A DNA stretch of 64,000 bases from Thermopetrobacter sp. TC1 (lineage in GTDB: Bacteria; Pseudomonadota; Alphaproteobacteria; Rhizobiales; Aestuariivirgaceae). How positions within the stretch are numbered: the first letter of the stretch is position 1; each line of letters starts with the position of its first letter. The stretch spans positions 599,384 through 663,383 of the forward strand of contig NZ_KN050828.1 of NCBI RefSeq assembly GCF_000746275.1, written 5' to 3'. Shown here piece by piece: positions 53,358 to 63,847 of this stretch. Under the pieces are notes generated by a model that saw only the letters and a program-made list of their open reading frames with translations, was not told the DNA's origin and made no database searches. A program made the translations under genes and the position numbers.

Positions 53358-54278
53358 TCAGCTGCCGGGAGAATCAGTGGCCTCATTGCCGGAATCTTCG
53401 CTTTTGGTCGCTGTTTTGCGGGTTCTGCGGGTGGTCGTGGTGCGTGTGCGGCGTGTGCGCCGGCGCTTGGTGGTGGTCTTTTCCGCCGCTTCATCCTTGG
53501 CTTCCGCTTCCGCTGAAGAGGCTTGCGTTTCTGCGGCGGAAGCTTCATCGCCAGCCCCATCGCCGGCCTCGGTCTCGGCGGCAGGTTCCGGCTCGGATTC
53601 AGCGGGCAGGGCGGGGGTGATGAGGAAGCTCGGCTGCGGGCCTTCCCAGGCGCTGTCGATGCCGTTACCGGGATCGGCCGCAACCGGACCCGTCTCCTCA
53701 GTCGCGAGCATGTCCGCAGAGTCTGTTGATGCGAGAACGAAGGTCATCTCGCCAGCGCCGCCATTGCCATTGGCCGGATCGGCGGAAGCGGCGGCAGGAG
53801 CAGCCTCGGCGGTAAGGTCCACGGTGGCTTCCGGCATGGCGCCATCACCGTTCATGGTGACGGATGCGTCCTCGACGGAAGCGGCAAGAGCGGGATCAAC
53901 CGGCTGTTCAACCGGCTGCTCGGCAGGCGTTTCCTCCACCGGGGCCGGCGCGGGGTCTGCCGCCGGACGGCTGCGGCCATTGCCACGCATGCGCTGTTCC
54001 CGCGCCTCCTGCTGCTGTTGGCGGCGCTGCTGGATCTGCTCCTGGGCGGCGGCGATGATGCGCAGATAATGTTCGGCATGCTGGAAATAGCTTTCCGCCT
54101 TGATGGTGTCGCCGCCGGAGAGCGCATCGCGGCCCAGCTGCATGTACTTTTCCGCAATGTGCTGGGCGGTGCCGCGCACCTTCACGTCCGGCCCGTTGCT
54201 TTCATAGACGCGGTTGATGGGATTGGGCTGGCGCCGGTTGCGGGCGCGGGCATTGCGCTTGTGCTGTGGCTGTCTCAT
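53358..54278 (-). CDS. DUF4167 domain-containing protein with basic C-terminal tail
   Basis: Alphaproteobacterial protein of unknown function with a conserved N-terminal DUF4167 domain. The 306-residue product begins RQPQHKRNARARNRR and has SNGPDVKVRGTAQHIAEKY and the DALSGGDTIKAESYFQHAEHYLRI segments (residues about 25-75). It then turns into a long Ala/Pro/Glu-rich linker and finishes with a Thr/Arg/Lys-rich basic tail (TKRRRTRRTRTTTTRR near residues 270-290), which suggests nucleic acid contact. It follows prmC/prfA in the usual order. The ATG at 54278 gives the conserved N-terminus. Confidence 0.85.
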   Translation of the reverse strand: MRQPQHKRNARARNRRQPNPINRVYESNGPDVKVRGTAQHIAEKYMQLGRDALSGGDTIKAESYFQHAEHYLRIIAAAQEQIQQRRQQQQEAREQRMRGNGRSRPAADPAPAPVEETPAEQPVEQPVDPALAASVEDASVTMNGDGAMPEATVDLTAEAAPAAASADPANGNGGAGEMTFVLASTDSADMLATEETGPVAADPGNGIDSAWEGPQPSFLITPALPAESEPEPAAETEAGDGAGDEASAAETQASSAEAEAKDEAAEKTTTKRRRTRRTRTTTTRRTRKTATKSEDSGNEATDSPGS

Positions 54279-54719
54279 CGGTGCTTCGGTTCTTCCAACC
54301 TTGAAAACGAGTCTGGTTCTTCTCTTGCCTGCCGGATCGAAAGCCATGGCATGCACACGCCCGTCACCTCTTCCTGCACTTGGGCGGATGAGGGGCAGGG
54401 GCTGGCTTTCGATGGTTCTGTCGCGTTGCTGTTCGTGTGTCGGCCTTTTGACTGACTATCCGGAAACGCCCGTTATTGTTCCAGTCTCTCCATGCAAACC
54501 GCTGGAGACGAGTGGCCTCCTGTCACGTTCATGTGGCCGCGTGTTTCGTGTAGCGGCCTTATCCTTTGCCGGTGCGCCGCTCACCGGCTGCTTGCGTCAT
54601 GGGCGAATGATACGCGATTTCGCCCCCCGCAACAATTCTGCGTTCCATGCGGATCGAATCTCTTTTACCGCGCTGATGTTCATTTTCCAAGCCATTTGTC
54701 AAGGAATCTGTCCACTTCC
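54279..54719 (-). other. gene-free stretch between DUF4167 and prmC genes
   Basis: These 441 bases hold no convincing gene. A perfect TTGACA on the minus strand at 54697-54702 lacks a good -10 at the usual distance. It must carry the promoter or a leader of the DUF4167 gene. Small open frames crossing it do not look like proteins. Confidence 0.5.
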
Positions 54720-55670
54720 TTACTCATTGGTCAATCGCGCAAGGCAGATGACGCGGGGGATGCCGGCATAATCGGCGTGTACGGCCGGCAGGCGCGGGTG
54801 TTCCTTCAGCCCGGCCCGCTCAAGGATGGCACGCCCGGCGCGTTCCTGTCCGATACCGATTTCCACGATGAGAAAACCGCCCGGCGCAAGATGGGACGCG
54901 GCCGCCGTGAGCGCATGATAGGCACGCAGGCCGCCCGGGCCGCCATCCAGGGCGATGCGGGGATCATAATGGCGTACTTCCGGCATGAGCGTATCGAGCT
55001 CTTCCTGAGCGATATAGGGCGGATTGGAGACGATGAGGGAGAAGTGCTCATCCGGCTTCAGGGCGGAGAGCCAGTCACTGCGGCGGCAGATTAAGCGGCC
55101 GGCCACGCCATGGCGGCAGGCATTGCGCATGGTGACGGCAAGGGCGGCTTCTGAAATGTCGAGAGCAAGCCCTTTTGCTCTTTGCAGTTCGGCGAGAAGG
55201 GAGACGATGATGGCGCCCGAACCGGCACCGATATCGAGAATGCGCGGCGCTTCACGCAAGGGTTCGGGCAGAAGGGCATGGGCCGCTAAAGCGGTCTCGA
55301 CGAGATGCTCGGTTTCCGGGCGGGGATCAAGCACGGCGGGCGTGATTAGAAAGGGGCGGCCAAAAAAGTGACGGGTGCCGAGGATGCGCGAGACAGGTTC
55401 GTGCCGGGCGCGGCGGCTGAGATGGGTGGCGAATTGACGCCATTCAGCCTGGCTTATGGGCACATCGCCCTCGGCGATGAGGGCGGCGTGGGAAATGTCG
55501 AGAACATCCAGGAGCAGAAGGCGGGCATCGCGCACCGCTTCGTCGAAAGTCAGGCCAAGGGTCTCCTGCAGCCGGCGGGCGGCGGCATGAAGGGCCTGCT
55601 GGCGGGGCATGCCGGGGATGAGGCCTGCCTGCTCGGCAAAGCCTTGGGGAGAATTGGAGCGATGGATCAT
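54720..55670 (-). CDS. prmC: peptide chain release factor N5-glutamine methyltransferase PrmC
   Basis: Methylates the GGQ glutamine of release factors RF1 and RF2. The 316-residue product has the N-terminal helical domain, [17 protein letters not shown] near residue 92, SAM motif [16 protein letters not shown] near residue 143, and the catalytic NPPY near 213. Its ATG overlaps the prfA stop by ATGA, matching its biochemical target. The last 20 residues are variable. Confidence 0.95.
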   Translation of the reverse strand: MIHRSNSPQGFAEQAGLIPGMPRQQALHAAARRLQETLGLTFDEAVRDARLLLLDVLDISHAALIAEGDVPISQAEWRQFATHLSRRARHEPVSRILGTRHFFGRPFLITPAVLDPRPETEHLVETALAAHALLPEPLREAPRILDIGAGSGAIIVSLLAELQRAKGLALDISEAALAVTMRNACRHGVAGRLICRRSDWLSALKPDEHFSLIVSNPPYIAQEELDTLMPEVRHYDPRIALDGGPGGLRAYHALTAAASHLAPGGFLIVEIGIGQERAGRAILERAGLKEHPRLPAVHADYAGIPRVICLARLTNE

Positions 55671-56758
55671 GTTTCGCCAGAGATTTTCGCACCTTCCTCC
55701 TGGGCGGCGAGGCGGGCGGCCTGATCCTCGGCGATGAGAGCGTCAATGATTTCATCCAGCGCTTCACCGGCAAGGACTTCGTCGAGCTTGTAAAGGGTGA
55801 GGTTGATGCGGTGGTCGGTGACGCGCCCCTGTGGGAAATTGTAGGTGCGAATGCGTTCGGAGCGATCACCGGAGCCGATCTGGCCGCGGCGGGCGGCGGC
55901 GCGCTCTTCCATCTGGCGGCGGCGTTCGCGCTCGAAAAGGCGGGCGCGGAGAATCTGCATGGCCTTGGCGCGGTTCTTGTGCTGGCTGCGTTCATCCTGC
56001 TGGGTGACGACGATGCCCGTGGGCAAGTGCGTGATGCGCACGGCGGAATCGGTGGTGTTCACATGCTGGCCGCCTGCGCCGGAGGCGCGGAAAACGTCGA
56101 TGCGCAAATCCTTCTCGTCAATGCGGATGTCCACATCCTCCGCCTCGGGCAAAACGGCAACGGTGGCGGCGGAAGTGTGAATGCGGCCGCCGGCCTCGGT
56201 TTCAGGCACGCGCTGAACCCGGTGCACGCCGGATTCGAATTTCAGACGGGAATAGACGGCAGGCCCCTTGATGGCGGCGATGATCTCCTTGTAACCGCCG
56301 CGATCGGATTCGGACGCGGAGAGCACATCCACCGTCCAGCCCTTGGCGGCGGCATAGCGCTGATACATGCGGAAGAGATCGGCGGCGAACAGCGCGGCCT
56401 CCTCGCCGCCGGTGCCGGCGCGCACTTCAAGAATGACATTGCGCTCATCGGCCTTGTCCCTGGGTAGAAGCTCCAGCTTGAGCCTGTGTTCAAGGGTTTC
56501 TATGTGCCTTTCCACCTCGGCAAGCTCGCTGCGGGCCATTTCGGCCATTTCCGGATCGGCGAGAAGCTCCTCAAGGTCGGCCTTTTCCTGCAAGGCGGCG
56601 CGCAAGTCCCGCGCTATGGTCACAACGGGCTGCAGCTCGGCATATTCACGGGACAAGCGCACGTATTCCTCGCCCGTTGGCCCCTGAGCCAGGGCCTGTT
56701 CCACGGCATCAAAGCGGGCCAGGATACGGTCGATCTTCTCGGAGTGGGCGATGGACAT
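55667..56758 (-). CDS. prfA: peptide chain release factor 1
   Basis: Reads UAA and UAG stop codons and releases the peptide. The 363-residue product has the [11 protein letters not shown] segment near residue 120, the decoding region with [16 protein letters not shown] near 192-207, the catalytic GGQ in [10 protein letters not shown] near 236, and THLPTGIVV near 250. It is followed by prmC. The last 6 residues (EGAKISGET) are variable. Confidence 0.96.
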   Translation of the reverse strand: MSIAHSEKIDRILARFDAVEQALAQGPTGEEYVRLSREYAELQPVVTIARDLRAALQEKADLEELLADPEMAEMARSELAEVERHIETLEHRLKLELLPRDKADERNVILEVRAGTGGEEAALFAADLFRMYQRYAAAKGWTVDVLSASESDRGGYKEIIAAIKGPAVYSRLKFESGVHRVQRVPETEAGGRIHTSAATVAVLPEAEDVDIRIDEKDLRIDVFRASGAGGQHVNTTDSAVRITHLPTGIVVTQQDERSQHKNRAKAMQILRARLFERERRRQMEERAAARRGQIGSGDRSERIRTYNFPQGRVTDHRINLTLYKLDEVLAGEALDEIIDALIAEDQAARLAAQEEGAKISGET

Positions 56759-56846
56759 CGCCGCCGTTGCCTCCTTGCCGGATCATGCATGCATCATCGC
56801 CGTCATGGCGGGAAAATCACGCTTCGGTGGTGAGACAGGCGGGCGG

Positions 56847-56882
56847 GAAAGTCAAGAGCCCCGCGCCGGACGGGCGCGGGGC
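56847..56882 (-). terminator. candidate terminator downstream of rodZ
   Basis: Perfect 10-bp GC stem (56858-56867 with 56873-56882) around a 5-base loop, followed on the minus strand by TCTTGACTTT. The T-run is imperfect. Confidence 0.5.
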
Positions 56883-56913
56883 GGTTTCAGGCGTTTCGTT
56901 TTTGATCGGGCAC

Positions 56914-58041
56914 TCAGTTTTTCAGGCGCTCCTTGATGAGCTTGCCGAATTCGGCGGCAACGATGGGGCCGCCTTCGGGCTTGAGCGGGCCCAAGGCCTT
57001 GCCGTCGGCGATGAGCTCAAGGGCGGCGCCGTTGCCCGTAGTCAGGAGCAGGGTGTCGGGATCGACCGTGCGCGGCAGCGTATAGGTCGCGCCGGGGATC
57101 ATGGTGCCACGATAGAGCGAGCGGCCGCGCTTGTCCTCCAGCTGCACCCAGATCTCGGCACGGCTGCGCAGGGTGATGCTGTGCGCAGGCGCGGCAGCAG
57201 GGGCAGCTGTGGAGACCCTGGTTTTCTCATGGGCTTTGACGGCCTTTCCCGAATTGGAAGCGGCAGCTGGTTCAGCTTTCTGCCTTGTTTGTTCTATCGC
57301 GCCGTGGCCTGCGGCTTCGGTGGCGAGGTCAGGAACTGTGCGGGCGATGAGAGCGGCGATGGCATCGGGCTGTGAAGGCGCGGTGTTCTGGCCCTCCGCG
57401 CTGGCCGCGGCTGCGGGTGTATCTTCCCCGGCGACCTTTTCCGCGAGAGCGGAAATGGAGCCGACGATGCGCGGATCGGCGGCCTGATTTGCGGGCATGC
57501 CCTGATCGGCCGAAGCCGTTTTTCCTGACGTTTCCGCTTCCGCGGTGATTTCCGTCCAGCCCTCGCCGGGCTCATCGGAGCCGGGCAGGAAGGCCCAGAC
57601 CAGCCCGCCAAAGACGAGCACGACGGCAAGCACGGAGGCGACAATACCGCCGGCACCGGATGAGACGTCGCTCAATCGTTTCAGAAGCGGAAAGGCGATG
57701 ATGCGCGCTGAAGAGAGCAGGCCATTCTTTTCGGCCTTCGGCAACAGCGCGGCATAGCGGCGCACGAGCGGCTGCGGATCGTAGCCGAGATAGGCCGCGT
57801 ATTTGCCAATCATGTCCAGCGTGGTGGCACGATCGGGCAAGCGATCCAGCGCGCCGGCCTCGATGGCGTCGATATGATTGGGGTGAATGCCGGTCTCCTG
57901 CCCGGCGCGCTCCAGCGAGATGCCGCGCAGCTCACGCTCGCGCTGGAGATACCAGCCAATCTCGCCGGCAGGATCCTTGGATCCGTCCGGTTTGGGGCGA
58001 AAACTGGCGCGCGGCGCCGGCGCATGAGGATGATCGTACAT
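56914..58041 (-). CDS. rodZ: RodZ-like cell shape protein (HTH and DUF4115)
   Basis: Bitopic inner-membrane protein linking MreB to the elongasome. The 375-residue product has a N-terminal helix-turn-helix of the Xre type (RERELRGISLERAGQETGIHPNHI near residues 34-57), a basic region, one membrane helix near 132-152 (GGIVASVLAVVLVFGGLVWAF), a Pro/Ala/Ser-rich periplasmic linker and the DUF4115-like C-terminal domain (LRSRAEIWVQLEDKRGRSLY near 285). It starts at ATG 58041, giving the usual family start. It lies between prfA and ptsP on the same strand. Confidence 0.88.
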   Translation of the reverse strand: MYDHPHAPAPRASFRPKPDGSKDPAGEIGWYLQRERELRGISLERAGQETGIHPNHIDAIEAGALDRLPDRATTLDMIGKYAAYLGYDPQPLVRRYAALLPKAEKNGLLSSARIIAFPLLKRLSDVSSGAGGIVASVLAVVLVFGGLVWAFLPGSDEPGEGWTEITAEAETSGKTASADQGMPANQAADPRIVGSISALAEKVAGEDTPAAAASAEGQNTAPSQPDAIAALIARTVPDLATEAAGHGAIEQTRQKAEPAAASNSGKAVKAHEKTRVSTAAPAAAPAHSITLRSRAEIWVQLEDKRGRSLYRGTMIPGATYTLPRTVDPDTLLLTTGNGAALELIADGKALGPLKPEGGPIVAAEFGKLIKERLKN

Positions 58042-58193
58042 GGCGAGGTGTCCGTGACGCTCACAACCATGGCACAGACTTTTTCTGTGCCAACTTTCCG
58101 TTTCATGCCTGCGCTCATGGTAAACGGGAATGGTAAGCGTTTGGTGAACACATACGCGGGAAGGCGGTGCTTTGGCGAATATGCGTGGCCTCA

Positions 58194-60461
58194 TCAGCGG
58201 GAATAGAGAACAACGCCATGTTCCCGGGCATAGATGGCGGCGCGTTCGCGCAAGGATTCGCGGCCTTCCGCCAGCCAGACGGGGATGCGCCGGGCGAGAT
58301 CGGCCCGGTTGAGCGAGCGCACCATGGCCTTGACCGGCCCGATGGCGGCGGGCGCCATGGAGAGGGATGTGAAGCCAAGGGCGATGAGGATCATGGCATC
58401 GAGGGGGTTGCCCGCCATTTCGCCGCACAATGAGAGAGGCACGCCGCGGGCGCGTGTCTTTTTCGCCATTTGATCCAGCAGGCGGATCATGGCGGGATGC
58501 AGCGGATCATAGCGATGGGCCATGCGCGGATGGGTGCGATCTGCGGCAAAGAGGAACTGGTGCAGATCATTGGAGCCGACAGAGATGAAATCGGCGTGGC
58601 GCAGCAGCTCGTCAAGCTGAAAGAACAGGGCCGGCACCTCCACCATGGCCCCGATGCGCACGCGCTTCGGCAGGGCGCGGTTTGTCTTGCGCATGGCCTC
58701 GATCTGCTGAACGACATAGCTGCGGGCGGCGAGGAATTCTCCCACATCGGTGACCATGGGGAACATGACGTTCAGAACCCTGCCACTGGCGGCGGCGAGC
58801 AGGGCGCGCAGCTGCATCTTGAGAAGGCCCGGACGATCCAGCCCCATCCGCAGGGCACGCCAGCCCATGGCGGGATTTTCCTCCCGCTCCGTCTGCATGT
58901 AGGGCAGGACCTTGTCGGAGCCGACATCAAGGGTGCGAAAGACGACCGGTTTGTCTCCGGCCGCCTCGAGCACGGCGCGATAATGCTTCTCCTGCTCCTC
59001 GCGGCGGGGCAGGGTGCGGGTCAGCATGAACTGCAGTTCGGTGCGATAAAGCCCGATGCCGTCCGCGCCGGAATCCTCAAGATGGGGCAGATCGACGAGC
59101 AGCCCGGCGTTGATGTTGAGAGAAACGCGCACGCCGTCCTGGGTGATGGCCGGCTTGTGGCGCAGGCGGGCGAAGCGTTCCTGCCGCCGGGCATAAAGGC
59201 GGACCTTTTCCACATAGGCCTGCTCGATCTCGGGCGTGGGGCGCACGTGGACATCGCCGGTGCGGCCGTCGAGAATGATGGCATCGCCGTTCTCGACGAG
59301 ATCGGTGATGCCCTCCACCTGCCCGATGGTCGGCACTTCCAGGGCGCGGGCGACGATGGCCACATGTGAGCCGGTGCCTCCTTCCTCAAGAACGAGGCCG
59401 CGCAGGCGCTCACGGTCGTAATCCAGCAGTTCCGCCGGGCCCATGTTGCGGGCGACAATCACGGCATCCTTGGGCAGCTTGCCCTGGGCGGCGGTGCCGA
59501 CCTGACCGGTGAGGATGCGCAGGAGGCGGTTGGCGAGATCATCAAGATCATGCATGCGCTCGCGCATGTAGGGATCGGTCTGGCGCAGCATGCGGGCGCG
59601 ATTGTCGGATTGAACGCGCTCCACGGCCGCTTCGGCGGAAAGGCCGCGGCGGATGCCTTCCTCGATGCGCCGCACCCAGCCGCGATCATGGGCGAACATG
59701 CGCACGGTCTCGAAGATCTCGGCATGTTCGCCATGGGCGGCAAGCCCCGTTGTGGCGATGAGATCGTTGACCTGGGTGCGCAGGGTTTGCAAAGCCTCGT
59801 GCAGGCGCTCGATTTCGGTCTCGATGTTGTCGGCGACGAAATTGCGGATGACGACGCGGGGCTGATGCAGCACGACATGGCCCAGGGCCACGCCGGGGTG
59901 CAGGGCCTCGCCTCTTAGATGCAGGCGGCGGGAGCGCCTTTCTCCGCGCCGTTCATATTCGGCCCGGAATTCCGGCGAGGCAAAGAACTCGGCCAGGACC
60001 ATCGCCGTGGTCTGCAGGGCTTCCTCTTCTTCCTCCGTATAGTGGCGGGGGCGGCGGTTCTGCACCGTGAGCACGCCGGTAACACGGCCGCCGCGCAGGA
60101 TGGGCACGCCGAGGAAGGAGGCATAGATCTCCTCGCCCGTCTCGGGGAAATACTTGAAGGCGGGATGCGCCTGAGCGTCGGAGAGATTGAGGGTTTCGGC
60201 CGTTTCGGCGATGGTGCCGACCAAGCCTTCACCGGGGCGCAGCCGCACGCGGTGCACGGATTCGGGTTTCAGGCCTTCGGTGGCGTAAAGCTCCAGTTCG
60301 CCCTCATCATTGAGGACGTAAATGGAACAGACCTCCGCCACCACATTGGCGGCCACGAGGTGCGCGATGTGATCGAGCTTTTCCTGCGCCGTGCCCTGCT
60401 CCGCCATGACCTCGCGCAACCTTCGGAGCAGGACGCGCGGGCCAATGGCGGTGAATGTCAT
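58194..60461 (-). CDS. ptsP: phosphoenolpyruvate-protein phosphotransferase PtsP (nitrogen PTS EI)
   Basis: First enzyme of the nitrogen-related phosphotransferase system. The 755-residue product has a GAF domain at about residues 10-160, the phosphohistidine region with EEGGTGSHVAIVARALEVP near 356-374, and a C-terminal PEP-binding barrel (YRTELQFMLTR, VMFPMV, VPALFFQLDELL, GSNDLHQFLFAADRTHP). GGGAGG precedes the ATG at 60461 by 9 bases; upstream in-frame ATGs would add variable residues. No npr or ptsN gene is in the window. Confidence 0.93.
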   Translation of the reverse strand: MTFTAIGPRVLLRRLREVMAEQGTAQEKLDHIAHLVAANVVAEVCSIYVLNDEGELELYATEGLKPESVHRVRLRPGEGLVGTIAETAETLNLSDAQAHPAFKYFPETGEEIYASFLGVPILRGGRVTGVLTVQNRRPRHYTEEEEEALQTTAMVLAEFFASPEFRAEYERRGERRSRRLHLRGEALHPGVALGHVVLHQPRVVIRNFVADNIETEIERLHEALQTLRTQVNDLIATTGLAAHGEHAEIFETVRMFAHDRGWVRRIEEGIRRGLSAEAAVERVQSDNRARMLRQTDPYMRERMHDLDDLANRLLRILTGQVGTAAQGKLPKDAVIVARNMGPAELLDYDRERLRGLVLEEGGTGSHVAIVARALEVPTIGQVEGITDLVENGDAIILDGRTGDVHVRPTPEIEQAYVEKVRLYARRQERFARLRHKPAITQDGVRVSLNINAGLLVDLPHLEDSGADGIGLYRTELQFMLTRTLPRREEQEKHYRAVLEAAGDKPVVFRTLDVGSDKVLPYMQTEREENPAMGWRALRMGLDRPGLLKMQLRALLAAASGRVLNVMFPMVTDVGEFLAARSYVVQQIEAMRKTNRALPKRVRIGAMVEVPALFFQLDELLRHADFISVGSNDLHQFLFAADRTHPRMAHRYDPLHPAMIRLLDQMAKKTRARGVPLSLCGEMAGNPLDAMILIALGFTSLSMAPAAIGPVKAMVRSLNRADLARRIPVWLAEGRESLRERAAIYAREHGVVLYSR

Positions 60462-60621
60462 CAGCCGGCGCCTCCCTGCGCGCGAATTTTTCGCCATGCG
60501 CATACGCCCGCTACCGCGGTGCACGGCGCGGCGGCGGCGATTGCCTGAATGCGAAGCGCGATAAGCATGGCGGTTTTCACGATCCGTCTCCTTGCGGTCT
60601 TGCAGCGTCCGTCACACGCCT

Positions 60622-61875
60622 TCAGGCGGCATCCAGCCCGTAGGCCGAATGCAGCGCGCGCAGGGCCAGCTCCAGATAGGCCTCATCGATCAGGACAGAG
60701 ACCTTGATCTCGGAGGTGGTGATGGCCTCGATGTTTATACCCTTTTCCGCCAGCGTACGGAACATCTTGGCGGCAACGCCCGCATGGGAGCGCATGCCGA
60801 TGCCGACGATGGAGACCTTGGCGACATTGTCGGCGGAGGCGATCTCCTCATAGCCAATCTGCTCCCGGTTCTCTTCAAGAACCTTGAGCGCACGGGGCAG
60901 GTCCTTGCGGGCGACGGTGAAGGTGAGATTGGCGAACACGCCGTCTGCCGAGACGTTCTGCACGATCATGTCCACCGAGATGCCCGCATCGGCGAGCGGG
61001 CCGAAGATGCTGGCGGAAACGCCCGGCTTGTCCTTGACCCTGCGGATGGCGACCTGTGCCTCGTCGCGCGAGTATGCGATGCCGGAAACGACCTGCTGTT
61101 CCATGATTTCATCCTCGTCGCAAACCAGTGTGCCGGGGCCGCGCCCGTCCTCGGTGACCTGGAAGGGAGAATCCGGATCGTCGAAGCTGGAGCGTACCCG
61201 CAGCGGTACCTTGTGCACCATGGCCAGTTCCACGGAGCGGGTCTGCAGCACCTTGGCGCCCAGAGAAGCAAGCTCCAGCATCTCCTCATAGGAAATGCGT
61301 TCAATACGGCGGGCCTTGGAGACGATGCGCGGATCGGTGGTGTAAACGCCATCGACATCGGTGTAGATGTCGCAGCGCGCGCCAAGAGCGGCGGCGACGG
61401 CAACGGCGGAGGTATCCGATCCGCCACGGCCCAGCGTGGTGATGCGGCCGTCGGGGCCAATGCCCTGAAAGCCGGCGATGACATTGACCATGCCGCGATC
61501 CAGGGCGGAAACGAGATTGTCCGGCGGAATGTCCATGATGCGGGCGGCGCCGTGCATGCCGTCGGTCTTCACCGGCACCTGCCAGCCCTGCCAGGAGCGC
61601 GCGGGAATGCCCATTTCCTGGAGGGTCATGGCAAGAAGGCCGGAAGTGACCTGTTCACCGGAAGCCACCACCACGTCATATTCGCGCGCATCATAGAGGG
61701 GTGAGATGTTCTCGCAGTAGGCGACGAGCTCGTTGGTCTTGCCGGCCATGGCCGAGACCACGACTGAGACCTGATGCCCGGCCTCAACCTCACGCTTGAC
61801 GTGACGGGCGACGTTGCGGATGCGGTCCAGATCGGCCACAGACGTGCCGCCGAATTTCATCACCAGCCGGCTCAT
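60622..61875 (-). CDS. lysC: aspartate kinase
   Basis: First step of lysine, threonine and methionine synthesis. The 417-residue product has MKFGGTSV near the start, VVSAMAGKTNEL near 40, VASGEQVTSGLLAM near 69, TLGRGGSDTSAVAVA near 146 (catalytic), and two ACT regulatory domains after about residue 265 (with SVDMIVQNVS and GIGMRSHAGVAAKMF). The ATG at 61875 gives the conserved start. It is upstream of ptsP on the minus strand and divergent from ubiG. Feedback inhibition by lysine/threonine is likely but not deducible. Confidence 0.95.
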   Translation of the reverse strand: MSRLVMKFGGTSVADLDRIRNVARHVKREVEAGHQVSVVVSAMAGKTNELVAYCENISPLYDAREYDVVVASGEQVTSGLLAMTLQEMGIPARSWQGWQVPVKTDGMHGAARIMDIPPDNLVSALDRGMVNVIAGFQGIGPDGRITTLGRGGSDTSAVAVAAALGARCDIYTDVDGVYTTDPRIVSKARRIERISYEEMLELASLGAKVLQTRSVELAMVHKVPLRVRSSFDDPDSPFQVTEDGRGPGTLVCDEDEIMEQQVVSGIAYSRDEAQVAIRRVKDKPGVSASIFGPLADAGISVDMIVQNVSADGVFANLTFTVARKDLPRALKVLEENREQIGYEEIASADNVAKVSIVGIGMRSHAGVAAKMFRTLAEKGINIEAITTSEIKVSVLIDEAYLELALRALHSAYGLDAA

Positions 61876-62085
61876 GACACTCAAAGCCCGTTGCCTGTTC
61901 GCCTCACACGGATGGTTGCGGATGGTGGCTTTTGCCCTCGGTGCGATCCGCATGTCAGGATCGCGACGCGCCAACCCTTAGCCACGCCGGAAAGGAAAGG
62001 CAAGGCATTTGCGCAAATTCGGCCCGCCCGCTATGACCTGAAGAGCCGATGAAGAGGATGCGTGACAACTCCGGGAGGCGACGAG

Positions 62086-62868
62086 ATGGGTGCGGGTGAG
62101 AAAGCCGCGGGAGCAAACGAAGAGACGCAGGCGGCCTCGGTCGATCCGGCGGAGATTGCCAAATTTTCCGCACTCGCGGCGGAATGGTGGCGGCCGGATG
62201 GAAAATTCGCAGTGCTGCATGCCTTCAATCCGGTGCGCCTGCAATATATCCGGGATCACGTCACGGCGCAGTTCGGCCTGGATCCGCGCGAACGGCTGCC
62301 GCTTAAGGATGTGCGCATTCTCGACATCGGCTGCGGCGGCGGGCTCATCTCGGAAAACCTGGCGAAGATGGGGGCGGATGTCACAGGCATCGATCCTTCT
62401 GCGAAAAACATCGGTGCCGCCCGCGCGCATGCGGAGGAAAGCGGCGTTGCGGTGGACTATCGCCAGACCACGGCAGAAGCGCTGGCGGAAGCAGGAGAGA
62501 CGTTTGACGTCGTGCTCAACATGGAAGTGATCGAGCACGTCAGCGATCAGCCGGCCTTCATCCGCACCTGCGGGCAGCTGGTGCGGGAAGGCGGCCTGAT
62601 GTTCTGTGCCACCATCAACCGCACCTTCAAGAGCTTTGCCATGGCCATTGTCGGGGCGGAATATGTCCTGGGCTGGCTTCCGCGCGGCACGCATCAGTGG
62701 GAGAAATTCGTCAAGCCCGAAGAGCTTCAGGACTGGCTGAATGCGGCCGGGCTGGAGGTGATCGACCGCACCGGCGTGGCCTACAATCCCTTTTCGGGCA
62801 AATGGCTGAAGGCGCCCCGGGACATGGACGTGAACTACATGCTGCTGGCCCGCAAACGCCCCGCCTGA
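62086..62868 (+). CDS. ubiG: bifunctional 2-polyprenyl-6-hydroxyphenol methylase / 3-demethylubiquinol 3-O-methyltransferase
   Basis: O-methyltransferase acting twice in ubiquinone synthesis. The 260-residue product has [19 protein letters not shown] near 24-42, [15 protein letters not shown] near 80 (SAM motif), [15 protein letters not shown] near 102, and [14 protein letters not shown] near 144 with the substrate region [15 protein letters not shown]. The ATG at 62086 follows GGGAGG by 7 bases; a GTG at 62062 is not needed. It faces the 3-hydroxybutyryl-CoA dehydrogenase gene convergently, with a small hairpin (TCCGGA GCTG TCCGGA) between. Confidence 0.95.
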   Translation: MGAGEKAAGANEETQAASVDPAEIAKFSALAAEWWRPDGKFAVLHAFNPVRLQYIRDHVTAQFGLDPRERLPLKDVRILDIGCGGGLISENLAKMGADVTGIDPSAKNIGAARAHAEESGVAVDYRQTTAEALAEAGETFDVVLNMEVIEHVSDQPAFIRTCGQLVREGGLMFCATINRTFKSFAMAIVGAEYVLGWLPRGTHQWEKFVKPEELQDWLNAAGLEVIDRTGVAYNPFSGKWLKAPRDMDVNYMLLARKRPA

Positions 62869-62971
62869 CCAGGGGAGGTCATTCCGGAGCTGTCCGGATG
62901 AGAACGGACGCGCTGCCCTTGTGGCCCTTTTCGTTCCGGGCGGAAGCAGTGGGCGGCTTTTTGCGGGCGTG

Positions 62972-63847
62972 TCAGCGGGTGGGAACGGGCTTTTCGCCGC
63001 GGTAGTCATAGAAACCGCGTTTGGTCTTGCGGCCCAGCCAGCCGGCCTCCACGTATTTCACCAGCAGCGGGCAGGGGCGATATTTGGAATCGGCCAGTCC
63101 CTCATAGAGCACCTGCATCACCGACAGGCAGGTATCGAGGCCGATGAAGTCGGCAAGCTCCAGCGGGCCCATGGGATGATGGGCGCCCAGCTTCATGGCG
63201 GTATCGATGGCCTCCACCGTGCCTACGCCCTCGTAGAGGGTGTAGATGGCCTCGTTGATCATGGGCAGGAGGATTCGGTTGACGATGAAGGCGGGGAAAT
63301 CCTCGGCAACGGCAATGGTCTTGCCGAGGGAGGTGACAAAGGCCTTGAAGGTCTCGAACGTCGAATCATCGGTGGCAATGCCGCGGATGAGCTCAACAAG
63401 CTCCATCAAAGGCGCGGGGTTCATGAAGTGAACCCCCATGAATTTCTCCGGGCGATCGGTGGCGGCCGCCAGGCGGGTGATGGACAGGGAGGAGGTGTTG
63501 GTGCCAATCAGCGTGGCCGGCGGCAGGTGCGGGCAGAGCTCGGCGAAGATGGCGCGCTTGATGTCCTCGTCTTCGGTGGCGGATTCGATGACGATGTCGC
63601 ATTCGGCCATGGCGGAAAGATCGGCCACCGGCCGGATACGCTCCAGCGCGCTCTTGCGGGTCTCCTCGTCCAGCTTGCCCTTGCGCACGAGGCGGGCCAT
63701 GTTGCCGTTGATGGTGGCGAGTGCGTTCTTGAGCACGTCCTCGGATACGTCGTTGAGCAAGACGTCGTATCCGGCCACTGCACAGACATGGGCGATGCCG
63801 GTTCCCATCTGACCGGCGCCAATGATCCCGACCTTGCGAATCTCCAT
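62972..63847 (-). CDS. 3-hydroxybutyryl-CoA dehydrogenase
   Basis: NAD(P)-dependent dehydrogenase interconverting acetoacetyl-CoA and 3-hydroxybutyryl-CoA. The 291-residue product has the dinucleotide-binding GIIGAGQMGTGIAHVCA near residue 8, ESATEDEDIKRAIF near 90, TNTSSLSI near 115, HFMNPAPLMELVELIRG near 139 with the catalytic His, and AGWLGRKTKRGFYDY at the C-terminus. It would feed the ccr-ecm branch at 9-12 kb or polyhydroxybutyrate metabolism. In many alphaproteobacteria electron-transfer flavoprotein genes lie next upstream; the window ends too soon to tell. Confidence 0.93.
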   Translation of the reverse strand: MEIRKVGIIGAGQMGTGIAHVCAVAGYDVLLNDVSEDVLKNALATINGNMARLVRKGKLDEETRKSALERIRPVADLSAMAECDIVIESATEDEDIKRAIFAELCPHLPPATLIGTNTSSLSITRLAAATDRPEKFMGVHFMNPAPLMELVELIRGIATDDSTFETFKAFVTSLGKTIAVAEDFPAFIVNRILLPMINEAIYTLYEGVGTVEAIDTAMKLGAHHPMGPLELADFIGLDTCLSVMQVLYEGLADSKYRPCPLLVKYVEAGWLGRKTKRGFYDYRGEKPVPTR

